A DNA stretch of 64,000 nt from Cladocopium goreaui (Eukaryota > Sar > Dinophyceae > Suessiales > Symbiodiniaceae). The notes below the pieces were generated by a model. The model was given only the letters and a program-made list of their open reading frames with translations. It ran no database searches and had not been told where the DNA came from. The position numbers were made by a program, and so were the translations under genes. The stretch is taken from positions 282,001 through 346,000 of the forward strand of contig CAMXCT020001446.1 in NCBI GenBank assembly GCA_947184155.2, read 5' to 3'. Shown piece by piece: positions 10,157-19,908 of this stretch. Every line of letters starts with the position of its first letter. The stretch's first letter is position 1.

Positions 10157-10960
10157 ATGAACATGATGCAAATGATGGCAATGTGCCTCTTTGGCCAGAA
10201 CCAGCAGCAGGCACAGCAGGATACCGGTCCTGCAGGCCTGAAGATCTTCGCAGGCAACAAGACCGAGTTGAATCAGGTAACTCCAAGCCGTTCACCCACT
10301 GCTCCGTCAAGTGCATCTTCACCGCCTGCTGCTGTGACACCGCATGGTGAGTCACAAGAAGATTCACAAGGTCAAGAGCTGCAGCTTGCCTTGCCAGATG
10401 TTGCGAAACTGGTGCCACCAGAAGAGCAGGTTGCCGCTGTCCAAGCAGCCACACAGGGAAGACAGGTGACAAGAGCAGAAGCCAAGGAAACAGAACCAGA
10501 GAAACATACTTCTGCAAAGGCAAAAGCAACATGCAAAGGCAAGGCAAAAGCCAAGAGTAAGGCAAAAGGAGCAGCCAAGAGTCCGGCAAAAGGGTCTGCC
10601 AAGAGTATGGCACAGGGAGCTGCAGCTTCGTCCAAGAGAAAGGCGAGTGATGGCGATGATGCTGTGGCCCCATCCCCCAAGGCGAAAGCCAAACCCAGTG
10701 CAAAGGCCAAAGCCGCTGCTGAGAAAATGGTTTTCACAGAGGCAAACCGACCGCCAGTCCCAGCGCCCAAGGCAGGCACGACTTGGTACAGAAAGGGCAA
10801 GATTCACCGCAACTCAGGAGCTTTTCGAGTTTTTTTGAGCGCTGGTGATAGGTGTGACAAAAAAGTGAAAATCAAAGATGAAGACAATTGCGAGGCTGAG
10901 TGGCAAAGAGCCCTCACACTGATTGATGACTCATATGATGACATTCCCAATGCTGATTAG
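10157..10960 (+). CDS. Lys/Ala-rich protein with conserved-looking C-terminal domain
   Basis: About 267 codons run to TAG at 10958-10960. The order is: Gln/Met-rich start, Pro/Ser-rich linker, a long Lys/Ala/Gly-rich basic segment (residues ~115-195, repeated AKAKAK and KSxAKG units), then a compact C-terminal domain containing GTTWYRKGKIHRNSG, FRVFLSAGDRCDKKVK and EAEWQRALTLIDD. I recall similar TWYR...KIHR...DRCDKK segments in hypothetical dinoflagellate proteins but cannot verify this. The basic segment suggests nucleic-acid binding. The gene lies upstream of, and in the same direction as, the transposase-like gene. Confidence 0.6.
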   Translation: MNMMQMMAMCLFGQNQQQAQQDTGPAGLKIFAGNKTELNQVTPSRSPTAPSSASSPPAAVTPHGESQEDSQGQELQLALPDVAKLVPPEEQVAAVQAATQGRQVTRAEAKETEPEKHTSAKAKATCKGKAKAKSKAKGAAKSPAKGSAKSMAQGAAASSKRKASDGDDAVAPSPKAKAKPSAKAKAAAEKMVFTEANRPPVPAPKAGTTWYRKGKIHRNSGAFRVFLSAGDRCDKKVKIKDEDNCEAEWQRALTLIDDSYDDIPNAD

Positions 10961-11661
10961 TTCATAGCCCCCATGTATGTGTAAGTATAATTTGTGTTGT
11001 TTTAAACTGTTGTAATTCTTTGTGGTTCTTTCGTCGCGGTCAAAGTGTGAGCAGTGGCAACCTGCGCCACATGCCTTCCTCGCAGAAGATTCTCCAATTT
11101 TTATGTTCAGTGAACTCGGCCGTGGCAATTTGTGCCATGCATCGCTGAAACAAAAAGGTTTTTCAGCACCAGGTCCAGATCAACAATTGTGATTAACCAG
11201 AACATTTCAATTTTCGTGTCTGGCCCTGCAATCACCAAGGTTTTGGCCTCAGGTGATCGAGGCGTTTGCCCTGCCAGGCCTGGAGGATGTCTGGCAAATT
11301 CCTGATGTGATCACACCACTTCATTTCTTTGATGATCACAAGTATCCTGCATTCAAGATACATGCGAGTATGTTCTGGAGGCAAATAACATTCGATGCTC
11401 TGACAGTGCAAATAGTTTTTGTTTCTTTTTTTTGCCACTCCAGTGGCTCCAGTGTTGAGATTGAAAACGGATGTAATGTGCATGCCCATGAGATGAGAAC
11501 ATATGTTGCACAGTTGCGATTCAACAGTGCGCTGCTGCTATATTCTTTATAGCGTGGCCAAACCATAAATATCATACTGCACGCAGCCTGAAGAAGAAAG
11601 AACACAGGGCCAAATTCGCGCTCGTGTCTCACCATTGCAGGGTCATCAGTTGACTCGCGCC
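10961..11661 (+). other. Intergenic, nothing convincing
   Basis: There are CCCTGC motifs at about 11222 and 11269 and GCAGGG at about 11638. An open frame around 11253-11400 (FALPGLEDVWQIPDV) could be an unplaced exon, but no start, stop or splice evidence supports it. Confidence 0.4.
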
Positions 11662-12378
11662 ATGACTTCAACAAGTTCCGGCATGAATGTCTATGTGGCT
11701 GCTGCTGGCCACTCCTTTGTGTCGCAGAGCGGCCTGGTGGCGGTCCTCAAGGCCGTCCGCAAGCATGGTCTGCCAGATGCCATAAGCCGCCCGACCCTCA
11801 AAAGGAGACGGGCAGACGCGATTCCACAGGAGACGCCTGTGGGCCCGTTATGGCCAGCATTCAACTACTCTGTGAAGGCAACAGCCTGCTGCAGCTTCCT
11901 GTTTGCAATCCCTATGCCTTGCTCTATGTCACTTTGGAAAATTGCAGGCCATTTCGCGAATATTTTGAAAGTGTGCTAGAGTCTGTGGGCAACAGCGCAG
12001 CAGCTCCGTTCAAAATAATTTGTTACTGCGACGAAATCTTACCAGGCGACCAGTTAAAGGCTACAAACATGAGGAAGATGGTGGCTTGGTACTGGAGTAT
12101 CTTAGACTTCAAAGGGCAGTTGGGGCGGGAGGAACTATGGTTCCAATTGACCTGTTGCAGAACCGTCCATGTGAAGAAGGTGCTGGGGCAATACTCACAA
12201 ATTTGGAAACACATATGCAAACTCTTTCAATCTCAACCTTTGGATGGAAGACTTGGCATTCATTTGCCATTGGGTGGATCTTGCTCTCATGTGTTCTTCA
12301 AGGTCCAGGTCCTTTTGGGCGACGAAGCGGCATTGAAACAGTGTTGGAGCAACAAAGGACCGGCAGACTTGTGCCACT
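11662..12378 (+). pseudogene. Transposase-like protein, N-terminal and central part, frame broken
   Basis: The frame starting at ATG 11662 reads through ISRPTLKRRRADAIPQETP at 11790-11840. The continuation that makes sense (NPYALLYVTLENCRPF, then FKIICYCDEILPGDQL) is in the next frame, overlapping from about 11830. A one-base shift is therefore needed, so this copy is either decayed or spliced in a way I cannot see. The central part contains YCDE (a candidate catalytic acid), WYWSILDF and REELWFQL. I recall this order (ETP.GPL / CDE..PG / YWS / REE.WF) from a large unnamed dinoflagellate family resembling RNase-H-fold transposases. A GT donor at 12379 is likely. Confidence 0.5.
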
Positions 12379-12457
12379 GTATGTTTGTTCTTTGAACATG
12401 TGTGCACAGCACACAGACCAATCTATCAACCAAGCTGCAAAGAAATTGGTTTTGTAG

Positions 12458-12972
12458 AAGGGCAGGCTGGGCAAGGGAGCTTTTGAAGATTTAGAAAAGG
12501 CACTGGGATTGACGTTCTCGGCTGAAGGGGCACTTTATGATGAGAACTTTATGAATTCCATTCCCGGTGCTGTCTCCATGACATCCTACGATTGGATGCA
12601 CATCTATTTGGTTTCAGGATTATGGAACTCTGAAGTTTCCTTGTTGCTTGATGTGCTCAACAAAGAGCATGGGATGGGAGCTCCAGCTTTAGCCAATTTC
12701 CTCAAAACTGTCACGTGGCCCAAGAAAGTTTCCTCCAAAGGCACCACTGGTATCAAAGTAGTCGAGAAGCACAAGGAGGGACACTTGTCCTGCTCAGCTT
12801 CTGAAGGGTTGTCTCTGTATCCTTCAGTGCGATGCTTCTTGCAAACCAAAGTGCCGCAGTCTATAGCAGAGTCAGCAGCATTTAAGGCGGTCAGGAGCTA
12901 CTATTGTTTAGCTGCAGTTTTGGACCTTCTGGTGAAGACCCGGAAAGGGGCAGTGTCACCGGATGAACCTTG
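12458..12972 (+). CDS. Transposase-like protein, exon with DWMH motif
   Basis: The exon follows TTTTGTAG at 12457 and is open to TGA at 12971-12973. It reads SMTSYDWMHIYLVSG near 12575-12620, then a Leu-rich helical region, HLSCSASEGLSLYPSV at ~12780-12827, and a hydrophobic helix (YYCLAAVLDLLVK). The D-x-MH motif followed by a hydrophobic helix resembles the second catalytic Asp region (D.MH) of CACTA/Plavaka-type transposases. Assignment is by motif memory, not by search. Phase with the preceding exon is not resolved. Confidence 0.5.
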
Positions 12973-13124
12973 ACAGCTTTCATTGACAAATTGCATATAT
13001 ATATATATTTTTTTGGACCCAGTGCTTTCTTGTTTCCCAGGATTATATTTTATATATTTGAACCCACTGTTTTCATGTTTCCCAAGATTGTCATCGCACA
13101 GCAACATTCCAGCTGCTTTCCCAG
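12973..13124 (+). other. Probable intron with microsatellite and imperfect repeats
   Basis: The stretch contains a short (AT)n run at about 12997 and three imperfect copies of a CCCA.TG.TTTC..GTTTCCCA-like unit. It ends with CTTTCCCAG at 13124, which is followed by an in-phase exon. The donor side is not clear. Confidence 0.4.
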
Positions 13125-13763
13125 GAACTCCAGCAATCTATCGAAGCTCACATGACCGCCCGTTTGGATGCCTATAAGGCCAAGAGCATGCAGCCGAAAA
13201 CACATTATAGTTTGCACTTACCCAAGATTCTGGCCAGAGATGGCACGCTGGCATCGTGCTGGGCGCACGAAAGGAAGCACCGTGCCCTCAAGCGACACGG
13301 CAACAACAGTACAAATGCAAACAAAAAAATGTCATGGGAACATGGCGTCATCCATGAGGTCGTGTTGTCCCAATACTTGGAGCTGCAGGAATGGGAACGC
13401 AGAGGCGGCATTGAACTCATTGATGCAAAGGAGGCGTCAGTTGACATGACCAATGGGCTGAAACAAACCCTTGGGCTGACCCTGGACCCATCCGTAAGAG
13501 TCTTTGTAGCTTCAGAAGCTCAATGCAACTATGAAAGCATGAGCCGTGGAGATGCAGTTTGCACATCCACACATATCGTTGAGATTTGGTTTCACGTGCA
13601 AGTTGTGTCAGACATTCATGGCACATCGTTTCACTCAATCATTTCTAAGTGGACGCCTCTGCAAGGCCACAATCTTTTTCGAATGACTGATGTGCCAGAA
13701 TTAGTTCCTACTGGAAGCCTGCAAAGAGCACTTCCTTTTTGCGTGAATTCAGGTGTGGCAACC
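13125..13763 (+). CDS. Transposase-like protein, C-terminal exon interrupted by DIRS-1
   Basis: From the acceptor at 13124 the frame reads ELQQSIEAHMTARLDAY, then PKTHYSLHLPKILA and SCWAHERKHRALKRH (about 13190-13300). H-rich and ERKH-type motifs are placed like the last catalytic Glu region of CACTA/Plavaka-type transposases. The exon runs on to SGVAT at 13763, where the DIRS-1 element begins. Across the element, the bases after 22442 continue this frame for three codons and reach a TGA, so the insertion lies just before the original stop. In the present sequence the frame instead runs into the element and stops at 13826. Confidence 0.55.
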
Positions 13764-14091
13764 TTATTTCCCTTCTTCTACAAAACGGTTGCACCGCCAG
13801 TGAGGCACACAGAGTGTTTCTGTTGAATAGTTCTGACATAATCTGTTGTAAACAAAAACATATAAAACAAATATGAAAAGGGGCATAGTATTATATATGT
13901 ATATATAACACGCCGCGCTATGTTCGGGTTACGTCGTCGCACGTGAAAAGACAGCAAATCAAAAAACACAAGCAACTCAAACTGACATCCGATGAATCCA
14001 GCTGGTGCACTACTTTTTCATGAAGCTCTGGGGAACGGTCTCAGGATTGTTCGCCGGAGAACTGATGTTTCAGTTTGATTTCTCCAGTACA
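13764..14091 (-). repeat. DIRS-1 split repeat B2
   Basis: Near-identical to B1 (14569-14898); the visible differences are the length of a TA run and a few substitutions. It begins TTATTTCCC at the insertion boundary. Confidence 0.9.
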
Positions 14092-14158
14092 AGGCCAAGA
14101 AAGAAGTGAAACGTGAGGGTGAGAAAGGAAAAGGGTGGGAAAAACAGTAATGGGCGGG

Positions 14159-14568
14159 AATTTTCGATTCCTCATAAAAATTGTTTGAGGAAACCCAACC
14201 CTCCCACACCTTGAAACGGGATGTTGCGGAGAATGGATACTTGGCATGTGACATGTTCAATGCAAGTGAACGCAACGAACAGGATTTGTTTGTTTTAAAC
14301 AAGAGGACATCCTGTGAAAGTGAAAGAGCATTGAGGTTTTGTTGGGTTGTTTAAACAACTTCTGAAATTTCAATGCAGGAAAAGGAATTGAGTATCCTCG
14401 TTGTTCAGAACAGTCAAAACTTCCAAGTTACTTGAGGGAAACAGTTTCAGGTGATGAAGTTTCATGTCAGTGCAACCTCTTTTTGTTTGTAGCCAAATGT
14501 TTGGCTTTTACAAAAAGTTTGCTTGTTTCAGTGAAATAAGGCTTTCATCTTCTGCGAAGAGTTCGAGC
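14159..14568 (-). repeat. DIRS-1 split repeat A2
   Basis: This 410-bp copy matches A1 at 22033-22442 over its full length. It abuts B1 at 14568/14569 and is separated from B2 by a 67-bp segment that is not repeated elsewhere. Confidence 0.9.
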
Positions 14569-14898
14569 TTATTTCCCTTCTTCTACAAAACGGTTGCACC
14601 GCCAGTGAGGCACACAGAGTGTTTCTGTTGAATAGTTCTGACATAATCTGTTGTAAACAAAAACATATAAAACAAATATGAAAAGGGGCATAGTATTATA
14701 TATGTATATATATAACACGCCGCGCTATGTTCGGGTTACGTCGTCGCACGTGAAAAGACAGCAAATCAAAAAACACAAGCAACTCAAACTGACATCCGAT
14801 GAATCCAGCTGGTGCACTCCTTTTTCATGAAGCTCTGGGGAACGGGCTCAGGATTGTTCGCCGGAGAACTGATGTTTCAGTTTGATTTCTCCAGTACA
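14569..14898 (-). repeat. DIRS-1 split repeat B1
   Basis: Direct copy of B2. The stop of the pol frame (14877-14879) lies inside it, so the last seven codons are encoded by the repeat. Confidence 0.9.
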
Positions 14899-17800
14899 CC
14901 CGATGCCAACCCCATTTGATTGAAGTGTGCTGGAAAATGGAGTCGAATGCGAGTGCAATGTTTTAAGAGGTGATTGCTAAAGTCAAGTCGCGACGGGCCA
15001 TCCGATATGTTGCTGTGGCTTGGCACTCTCCCGAACCAAGGAAGAATTTTCAGGGCACTTTCAAGGTGTACAAATTTTTGGGTGAAGCTTCTGGCAAAAT
15101 TGGTAGCTCCAACACCTTGGATGTATGCCGATCGTGCTGCATCGTTATCCAAAAAATAAACCATTGGTGATCCGGATATGAAGTGACTCCAGGCTTGTGT
15201 AGCAAGTAATAGTGGCAGTACCTCGAGTTCATATATCGGGTGTTTGGACTCGTTGAGCAGTTCACCCACCAGGGTTTCGTTCAGATATTCGCCAAAGCAT
15301 TGCAGAGCCACACCACTCGGGCTGATGAGAACACCACCCACAGTCGCTGGGTGATCTGCGCCAGGCTCAAAGGCGCCATCAGTGAATATTGTCCAGGTCT
15401 TGCAGATCGACCGGCTGATCTCCAGAGGCTTGCTGTGAAGCACCAAGTCGCGCACACTCACTAGGGCTTCTCTTAGCACGCTGTTTAAAACAACGCTCTT
15501 TTCAGTTGATCTGCATGCCGTTGAAATGGATTTGACGGCCTGATTCATCAATCTTCCAAAAACAAATGAACTGAACCAGACTAGTCGCCCGTGCAGGCGC
15601 TCAAGCTCTTTGGGGGAAACTCCCGGCCGTTCCAGCATCGAGGTGACCGTGTTCACCAACTCTTGACGTCTGCTGGCTGTGTGCTGAAGCAGGAAAATGC
15701 CCTGTGACAATGTCTCTAAATCAAATTCGAGACCAAGCGATTTGAACTTCGCCTGGAAAGGCGGGGCTTTGTCACCTTCGGAAGCAAAGGCTACACCCAG
15801 CAGTCTGAATAAGGACTCCACGTAGAAGGTGACGTTGCAGTCTTCTTCAGCATCACAAATGACAGTATAATCGTCAAAAAAGGCTGACCAAATCAAATCC
15901 AAGCCGTGGTGGCCTATGTAGGCTAGTGCGTTGGAGATTCGCAGGAAGCCAGTGACGCTCCCAGTTGCGCCGAAAGGGAGCGCATGCACATTGAACAAGC
16001 CGTGTCCACCCTCAGGGTTTCGAACACAAATTTGTAAGAAGTCACTGTGCCATGCATCTACTCCATATTGTTTGTAAGCGGATTTCAAATCGAAAGTACG
16101 CCCTTTGATCTTGGGCATGGCAGCTGCTTCTGTTTCATCCATCATCACCGCTAGGTATGCACACAACTCATCCACTGCTTGCACTCTCAACCTTTCTCTC
16201 AACCCGTACGTGTGGTTGACCTTGCTGATGCTGAAATCGTCGATCATTCGTATCTTTGAGCCCTGTTGTAATCCAAAACGTTTGGCAACCGAGCAACCCG
16301 TGGACGTTGTGGCAGGGCTTAACCACCCTTTCTCTACCTCCAACCATGTTTCTTTCCAAACGTGCTCAGTGGTCTGGTCAACCTGCATGTCGTCAACGGC
16401 ACGTAAGATGCTGGCGTTGATACCAGGGGCCATTTTCTGCAGTTGATCAATTGTAAGCTGAGGCCGTCTGACATCTTGGTCAAAAACACCAGTTTTTGGT
16501 GCCCATCCAGTGAGTTGAAAACCAGAAATAATGTCATCTACTACAGCAACATCACTGTAGTTCAGGTCCGTCAAAATTTCTTTGAATAAAAGCAAGCGTT
16601 TCCCATGAAGAATCTTTTGCAGGTGTTTTGGTAGCTGTTGATGGAGTTCATACTCCTTGTCCTTGAGTTCCAGAGATCTTTTAAGCCAACGCTTCATGAA
16701 GGTCGCTCTTTTGGCAAAACGCCTGCTCGTGTCTCCACTCGCCAGCTCTTTCAACAGCGCTTTGATATTGGGTGGCACTTTCGCAATGATGTCTCTGGGG
16801 TGGCCTTTAGCTGTGGCATCAGCAATGAAATCATGAGGTTCCTTTGGAATTCCAAAATGCAAAATTTCTCCTGGTTGCCCATCTTCCCAACTGTGGTGTG
16901 CAACTAGTTCGGCTTCTTTGGCCAGATTGTCATCCCAGAAAAAAACCCCTTCAGTGAGAGTACGATGACAAATCCTTGAACCTTTTGGCAACGTTTGTAA
17001 AAACTGTTGTATGTGTGGCTCCGCGTTCAGTGGAAAAAGAATTGATTTGTACGCTTGAAATTCAGAAACCAGTGGCCGCAATCTCTTCCCTCGAGGTTGG
17101 GTGGTAAAAATCTGTCTCTTTGCAGCGTGCGGTTCAGCTTCCAATTGGTCAGCTAAAGTGGTTGGGAAAGCGAACCCAGCTTTCAAAGCTTCTGCTTTGA
17201 GGATGCATGCCACTCGTGTGCACAGTAGCTCTGGGTAGGCTGCTTCACTTGCGGTCGGAAAAACTTGTCTACCACTTTGATCAATGTAAGGTGCCCAACT
17301 CGCATGCTGATGCTTTTGATCGCAAAGGAGGTGCAACGACTGAAACATGTCAACTGTTAAATCGCGAGGGTTGCAGCTCATCCAGTGAGTGAACTTGTTG
17401 CGACGTCCACCATGCATACAATGTTGGAACTCACAAATATGATATTGCGGCAGCCATTCCAAAAAGAGTAAAACAAATGAGCATTTCCAAAACAGTGAAT
17501 TTTTGGGATTTTCCACGCTGATGCTAATCCCAAGCGAGATGGCAAACATTGCTATGGTGATCATTGCACGATAGCTTTCGTTTGCAGCTTCCACCCGTTG
17601 TTTGTCACTGTCTCTCAAATTTGGTAATCCGTCCGGATGGACATCAGATCTCAACGGGGGAGGCCCTGGGGCCTTCTCTCTGGCGCGGGAGGCAGTGCCG
17701 CAGCTAGGAGCGAAATGGATGTGTAGCAATTCCTCTTTTTCAGCTTCAATGTATTGCAGCAGTAGTGTTCTTTCTGCTGAATTGGTGACATCACATTGAT

Positions 17801-18167
17801 AAATAGGAAAATTTTCGGCCCTGTCTTCAATTTTGTCAACTGCAGTTACTCGAAAACCAGCTTGTTTGCATGCTTTTGAGAGCCTACAGCTTCCAGCAAA
17901 AATTTCCAAAATGAGGCAGGACTGTTTAGAGCTAATTGAATTGTCTTCACCAACAAACTCAGTTGAAGACTTGAGGCGTCCTTTTGTCTGATCTACAGTC
18001 TCTTCGCTGACAAATTCAGTGAAAGAACCCTCTATTGTTTGGCTGCTCCCCGCTTTTGGTGAGGAGTCTGAAGAAAAATGCAAATCTGTACACTGAGTTG
18101 AGTTGGACCTGACAAGTGGCTTAACCTCTTGTTGTCTTGGACTTCTGCTCCTATCTCTTTTGTTTAG
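14877..18167 (-). CDS. DIRS-1 Pol: C5-methyltransferase-like domain, RT and RNase H
   Basis: Open without a break from the codon after the gag UGA (18168-18170) to 14877, about 1096 codons; there is no plausible ATG near the start, so expression as a readthrough product fits. Counting from the TTG at 18083: methyltransferase-like motifs ILEIFAGSCRLSKA (58-71, SAM-binding type), FAPSCGTASRARE (124-136, position of the PC motif) and SVENPKNS (189-196, ENP motif). RT follows with FDLKSAYKQYG (~665), LPFGATGS and AFFDDYTV (~736, the FDD catalytic pair). RNase H has FTDGAFEP (~903), a YELE acid and FLDNDAA, ending GRVPSHSNISDGPSRL. The methyltransferase has SC where active C5 enzymes have PC, so activity is uncertain. 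Confidence 0.8.
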   Translation of the reverse strand, partial: LNKRDRSRSPRQQEVKPLVRSNSTQCTDLHFSSDSSPKAGSSQTIEGSFTEFVSEETVDQTKGRLKSSTEFVGEDNSISSKQSCLILEIFAGSCRLSKACKQAGFRVTAVDKIEDRAENFPIYQCDVTNSAERTLLLQYIEAEKEELLHIHFAPSCGTASRAREKAPGPPPLRSDVHPDGLPNLRDSDKQRVEAANESYRAMITIAMFAISLGISISVENPKNSLFWKCSFVLLFLEWLPQYHICEFQHCMHGGRRNKFTHWMSCNPRDLTVDMFQSLHLLCDQKHQHASWAPYIDQSGRQVFPTASEAAYPELLCTRVACILKAEALKAGFAFPTTLADQLEAEPHAAKRQIFTTQPRGKRLRPLVSEFQAYKSILFPLNAEPHIQQFLQTLPKGSRICHRTLTEGVFFWDDNLAKEAELVAHHSWEDGQPGEILHFGIPKEPHDFIADATAKGHPRDIIAKVPPNIKALLKELASGDTSRRFAKRATFMKRWLKRSLELKDKEYELHQQLPKHLQKILHGKRLLLFKEILTDLNYSDVAVVDDIISGFQLTGWAPKTGVFDQDVRRPQLTIDQLQKMAPGINASILRAVDDMQVDQTTEHVWKETWLEVEKGWLSPATTSTGCSVAKRFGLQQGSKIRMIDDFSISKVNHTYGLRERLRVQAVDELCAYLAVMMDETEAAAMPKIKGRTFDLKSAYKQYGVDAWHSDFLQICVRNPEGGHGLFNVHALPFGATGSVTGFLRISNALAYIGHHGLDLIWSAFFDDYTVICDAEEDCNVTFYVESLFRLLGVAFASEGDKAPPFQAKFKSLGLEFDLETLSQGIFLLQHTASRRQELVNTVTSMLERPGVSPKELERLHGRLVWFSSFVFGRLMNQAVKSISTACRSTEKSVVLNSVLREALVSVRDLVLHSKPLEISRSICKTWTIFTDGAFEPGADHPATVGGVLISPSGVALQCFGEYLNETLVGELLNESKHPIYELEVLPLLLATQAWSHFISGSPMVYFLDNDAARSAYIQGVGATNFARSFTQKFVHLESALKILPWFGRVPSHSNISDGPSRLDFSNHLLKHCTRIRLHFPAHFNQMGLASGVLEKSN

Positions 18168-18170
18168 TCA
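18168..18170 (-). promoter_or_regulatory. Candidate UGA readthrough site between gag and pol (DIRS-1)
   Basis: The sense strand reads GCC TCA TGA CTA AAC AAA, and the frame stays open on both sides of the stop. UGA followed by CUA is a known leaky-stop context. DIRS-2 has the same gag-UGA-pol arrangement in frame. Confidence 0.6.
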
Positions 18171-18749
18171 TGAGGCTTTTTCAGCATGACACTCAGCAGC
18201 CCCGTGACCTGGTTTGAGACAACGCATGCAGGTATGGAATCCGAACCTGCATCTCCCATTCTTTGTGGCATTCTTGCACCCTCGTTTCAAGTTTCGATGC
18301 CAACAGATTGGCTTACCTTCTTTGGTCTTCAAGTGAAGGCCCTGCAGTTCTGTTGGCACCTGGCTGGGAGTTTTTGGACCCTCAGTCCTTTGTCGCTTGT
18401 TGCTATTGTTCCTTGTCGGTGCATTGCTTTGGTTGGGAGGCGGATTTCCCGACCGTTTTTCAATCTTCTGAATTGGAGTCAGGTGCACATTGATCCGGGG
18501 ATCATTCATCAAACGTCTGACCTCTTGGTCAAGTGGAGGATCTGCATCAGGAGCTCCAGGCTTCAAAGACCCTGTGTATTCCGCTGCAAGCAAAAGAAAT
18601 AATTCTTGGTCTGCACGCAGGAGTTGGTCCAAGGAGATGGGGCTGAAGTTCGGGATGGCATCTGACATAAGGGCCCTGAAGAGTTTGTTGACCCACTCCG
18701 AATGGGTTTCCCAAGACATCAGAGAAACGACGTCAAACGCCAATCCCAA
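18168..18749 (-). CDS. DIRS-1 Gag, C-terminal part with zinc-binding tail
   Basis: A 193-residue frame lies in the +1 frame relative to the upstream Gag segment (18733-19329), with a 17-nt overlap. Its start (LMSWETHSEWVNKLFRAL) aligns with the middle of the uninterrupted 404-residue DIRS-2 Gag (EVMRKWVDRLFAL), so the two segments are one gag broken by a one-base shift. A basic linker leads to a CCCH-like and a CCHC-like cluster (CWHRNLKRGCKN...CRFGFHTC and CMRCLKPGHGAAECH), expected to bind RNA. It ends in UGA followed by CUA, after which the same frame is open into Pol. Confidence 0.75.
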   Translation of the reverse strand: MGLAFDVVSLMSWETHSEWVNKLFRALMSDAIPNFSPISLDQLLRADQELFLLLAAEYTGSLKPGAPDADPPLDQEVRRLMNDPRINVHLTPIQKIEKRSGNPPPNQSNAPTRNNSNKRQRTEGPKTPSQVPTELQGLHLKTKEGKPICWHRNLKRGCKNATKNGRCRFGFHTCMRCLKPGHGAAECHAEKAS

Positions 18750-19329
18750 TGTCTACTGTAGGCAAAGTAGGGGAGGCAATAGTCTTCAATGCTCCCTGTT
18801 CGATCGTCACAAGCTGCTTTTGTTTGGCTTTGGCATCCTGCTGGATTTCTTGGTCTCTTGACCCACATTTGGATGGAGCAATGTAAGTCAGCGATCCGCT
18901 TTCTACCATCTGAAAGCAAGCGTCTATCAATGCATGAGCTGCTTGTTGCTCGTGCTTGTGACTTATTCCTGTTATGCGCTCTTGCTGCACCATCAAGCGT
19001 CTCTGTTTTTCAACAAAGGGAAGGCTGCGCCCAGGTTCCGACAAGTCTTGTGAAGCTGATTGCTTCTGAATGTCAACCATGACCAGCGTCACTGATTCGA
19101 AATGCAAACCCTTCACTAGTGAGAGCTCTGCTAGCGAAGCTGGGCCGCCCATGAGGCGATCTGCAAACCTCTGCATGTCATCATCTGAAGGTGCACTCTG
19201 TGGTGTGCCAACTGCAAACGCTAAAGCAGAGAACGTTGTGATGCCAGCATCCTGAAAAACGCCATGCAAGGTCTCTTGGAGCTCGTTGCACCGCTTCTCA
19301 AATGAGGCAGTTGAATCGACAAGGGCCAT
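18733..19329 (-). CDS. DIRS-1 Gag, N-terminal part
   Basis: The ATG at 19329 follows a CCCTTCAG acceptor-like site by six bases. The 198-residue helical protein aligns along its length with the first half of DIRS-2 Gag: FSALAFAVGTPQSAPSDDDM with FAKLSFAVTSPGTVASDDQI, and LTYIAPSKCGSRDQE with IAYIGPTKCLSRQQE. It stops where the +1 shift is needed to continue. Whether this is a mutation or a functional frameshift cannot be told from one copy; the intact frame in DIRS-2 argues for mutation. Confidence 0.75.
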   Translation of the reverse strand: MALVDSTASFEKRCNELQETLHGVFQDAGITTFSALAFAVGTPQSAPSDDDMQRFADRLMGGPASLAELSLVKGLHFESVTLVMVDIQKQSASQDLSEPGRSLPFVEKQRRLMVQQERITGISHKHEQQAAHALIDACFQMVESGSLTYIAPSKCGSRDQEIQQDAKAKQKQLVTIEQGALKTIASPTLPTVDIGIGV

Positions 19330-19908
19330 GGTTCACTGAAGGGCAATTGTATGTTGTATGCTTGGTGGAACCAACCGCAGGTTCTAAATCATTACCTTTT
19401 CTGATATGTGATGAGGTCTTGGTGCCAACTCTGTCAACCTTATATTTTCGAATACAACATTGATGACATACAATCAATGCAAGAAGGTGCCTAAGTGTTG
19501 ACATAAGCATTAAATATTAAATGCTTTGACTGTCTTACACGTTGACCAAGCTGTTTCAGTCAAAATGACACTTGATCTCTGACGCCATTGAAACACAGAT
19601 TGTTCCAACGGTCGAGACCTTGTCATGAGGTTCCTCAAATTTAAAGAGGATGATTGACATTCAGCACAAGTTACTCAATGACCATCGAAGTTCAACTGAA
19701 GGTTGAATAAATTGAAGTGCAACAAAAGCACATGTGACGCGCAAATGTGAAAGAGGATGGCTAGCCATGTTTTCCCCTGATTTCCATTTGCATATGTCCT
19801 GAGAGTGCACAAGATGGAAATTGAATTCTGAAATCACTGCAATGTGCCGTGACTGAATGATTGACAGCTGGCAAGTCAAGCAAAACAAACGCACCTGTTT
19901 TTTCTTTC
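19330..19908 (-). other. DIRS-1 spacer between recombinase and gag
   Basis: No credible ORF. In sense it ends in a pyrimidine-rich stretch with TGCCCTTCAG just before the gag ATG. Confidence 0.4.
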
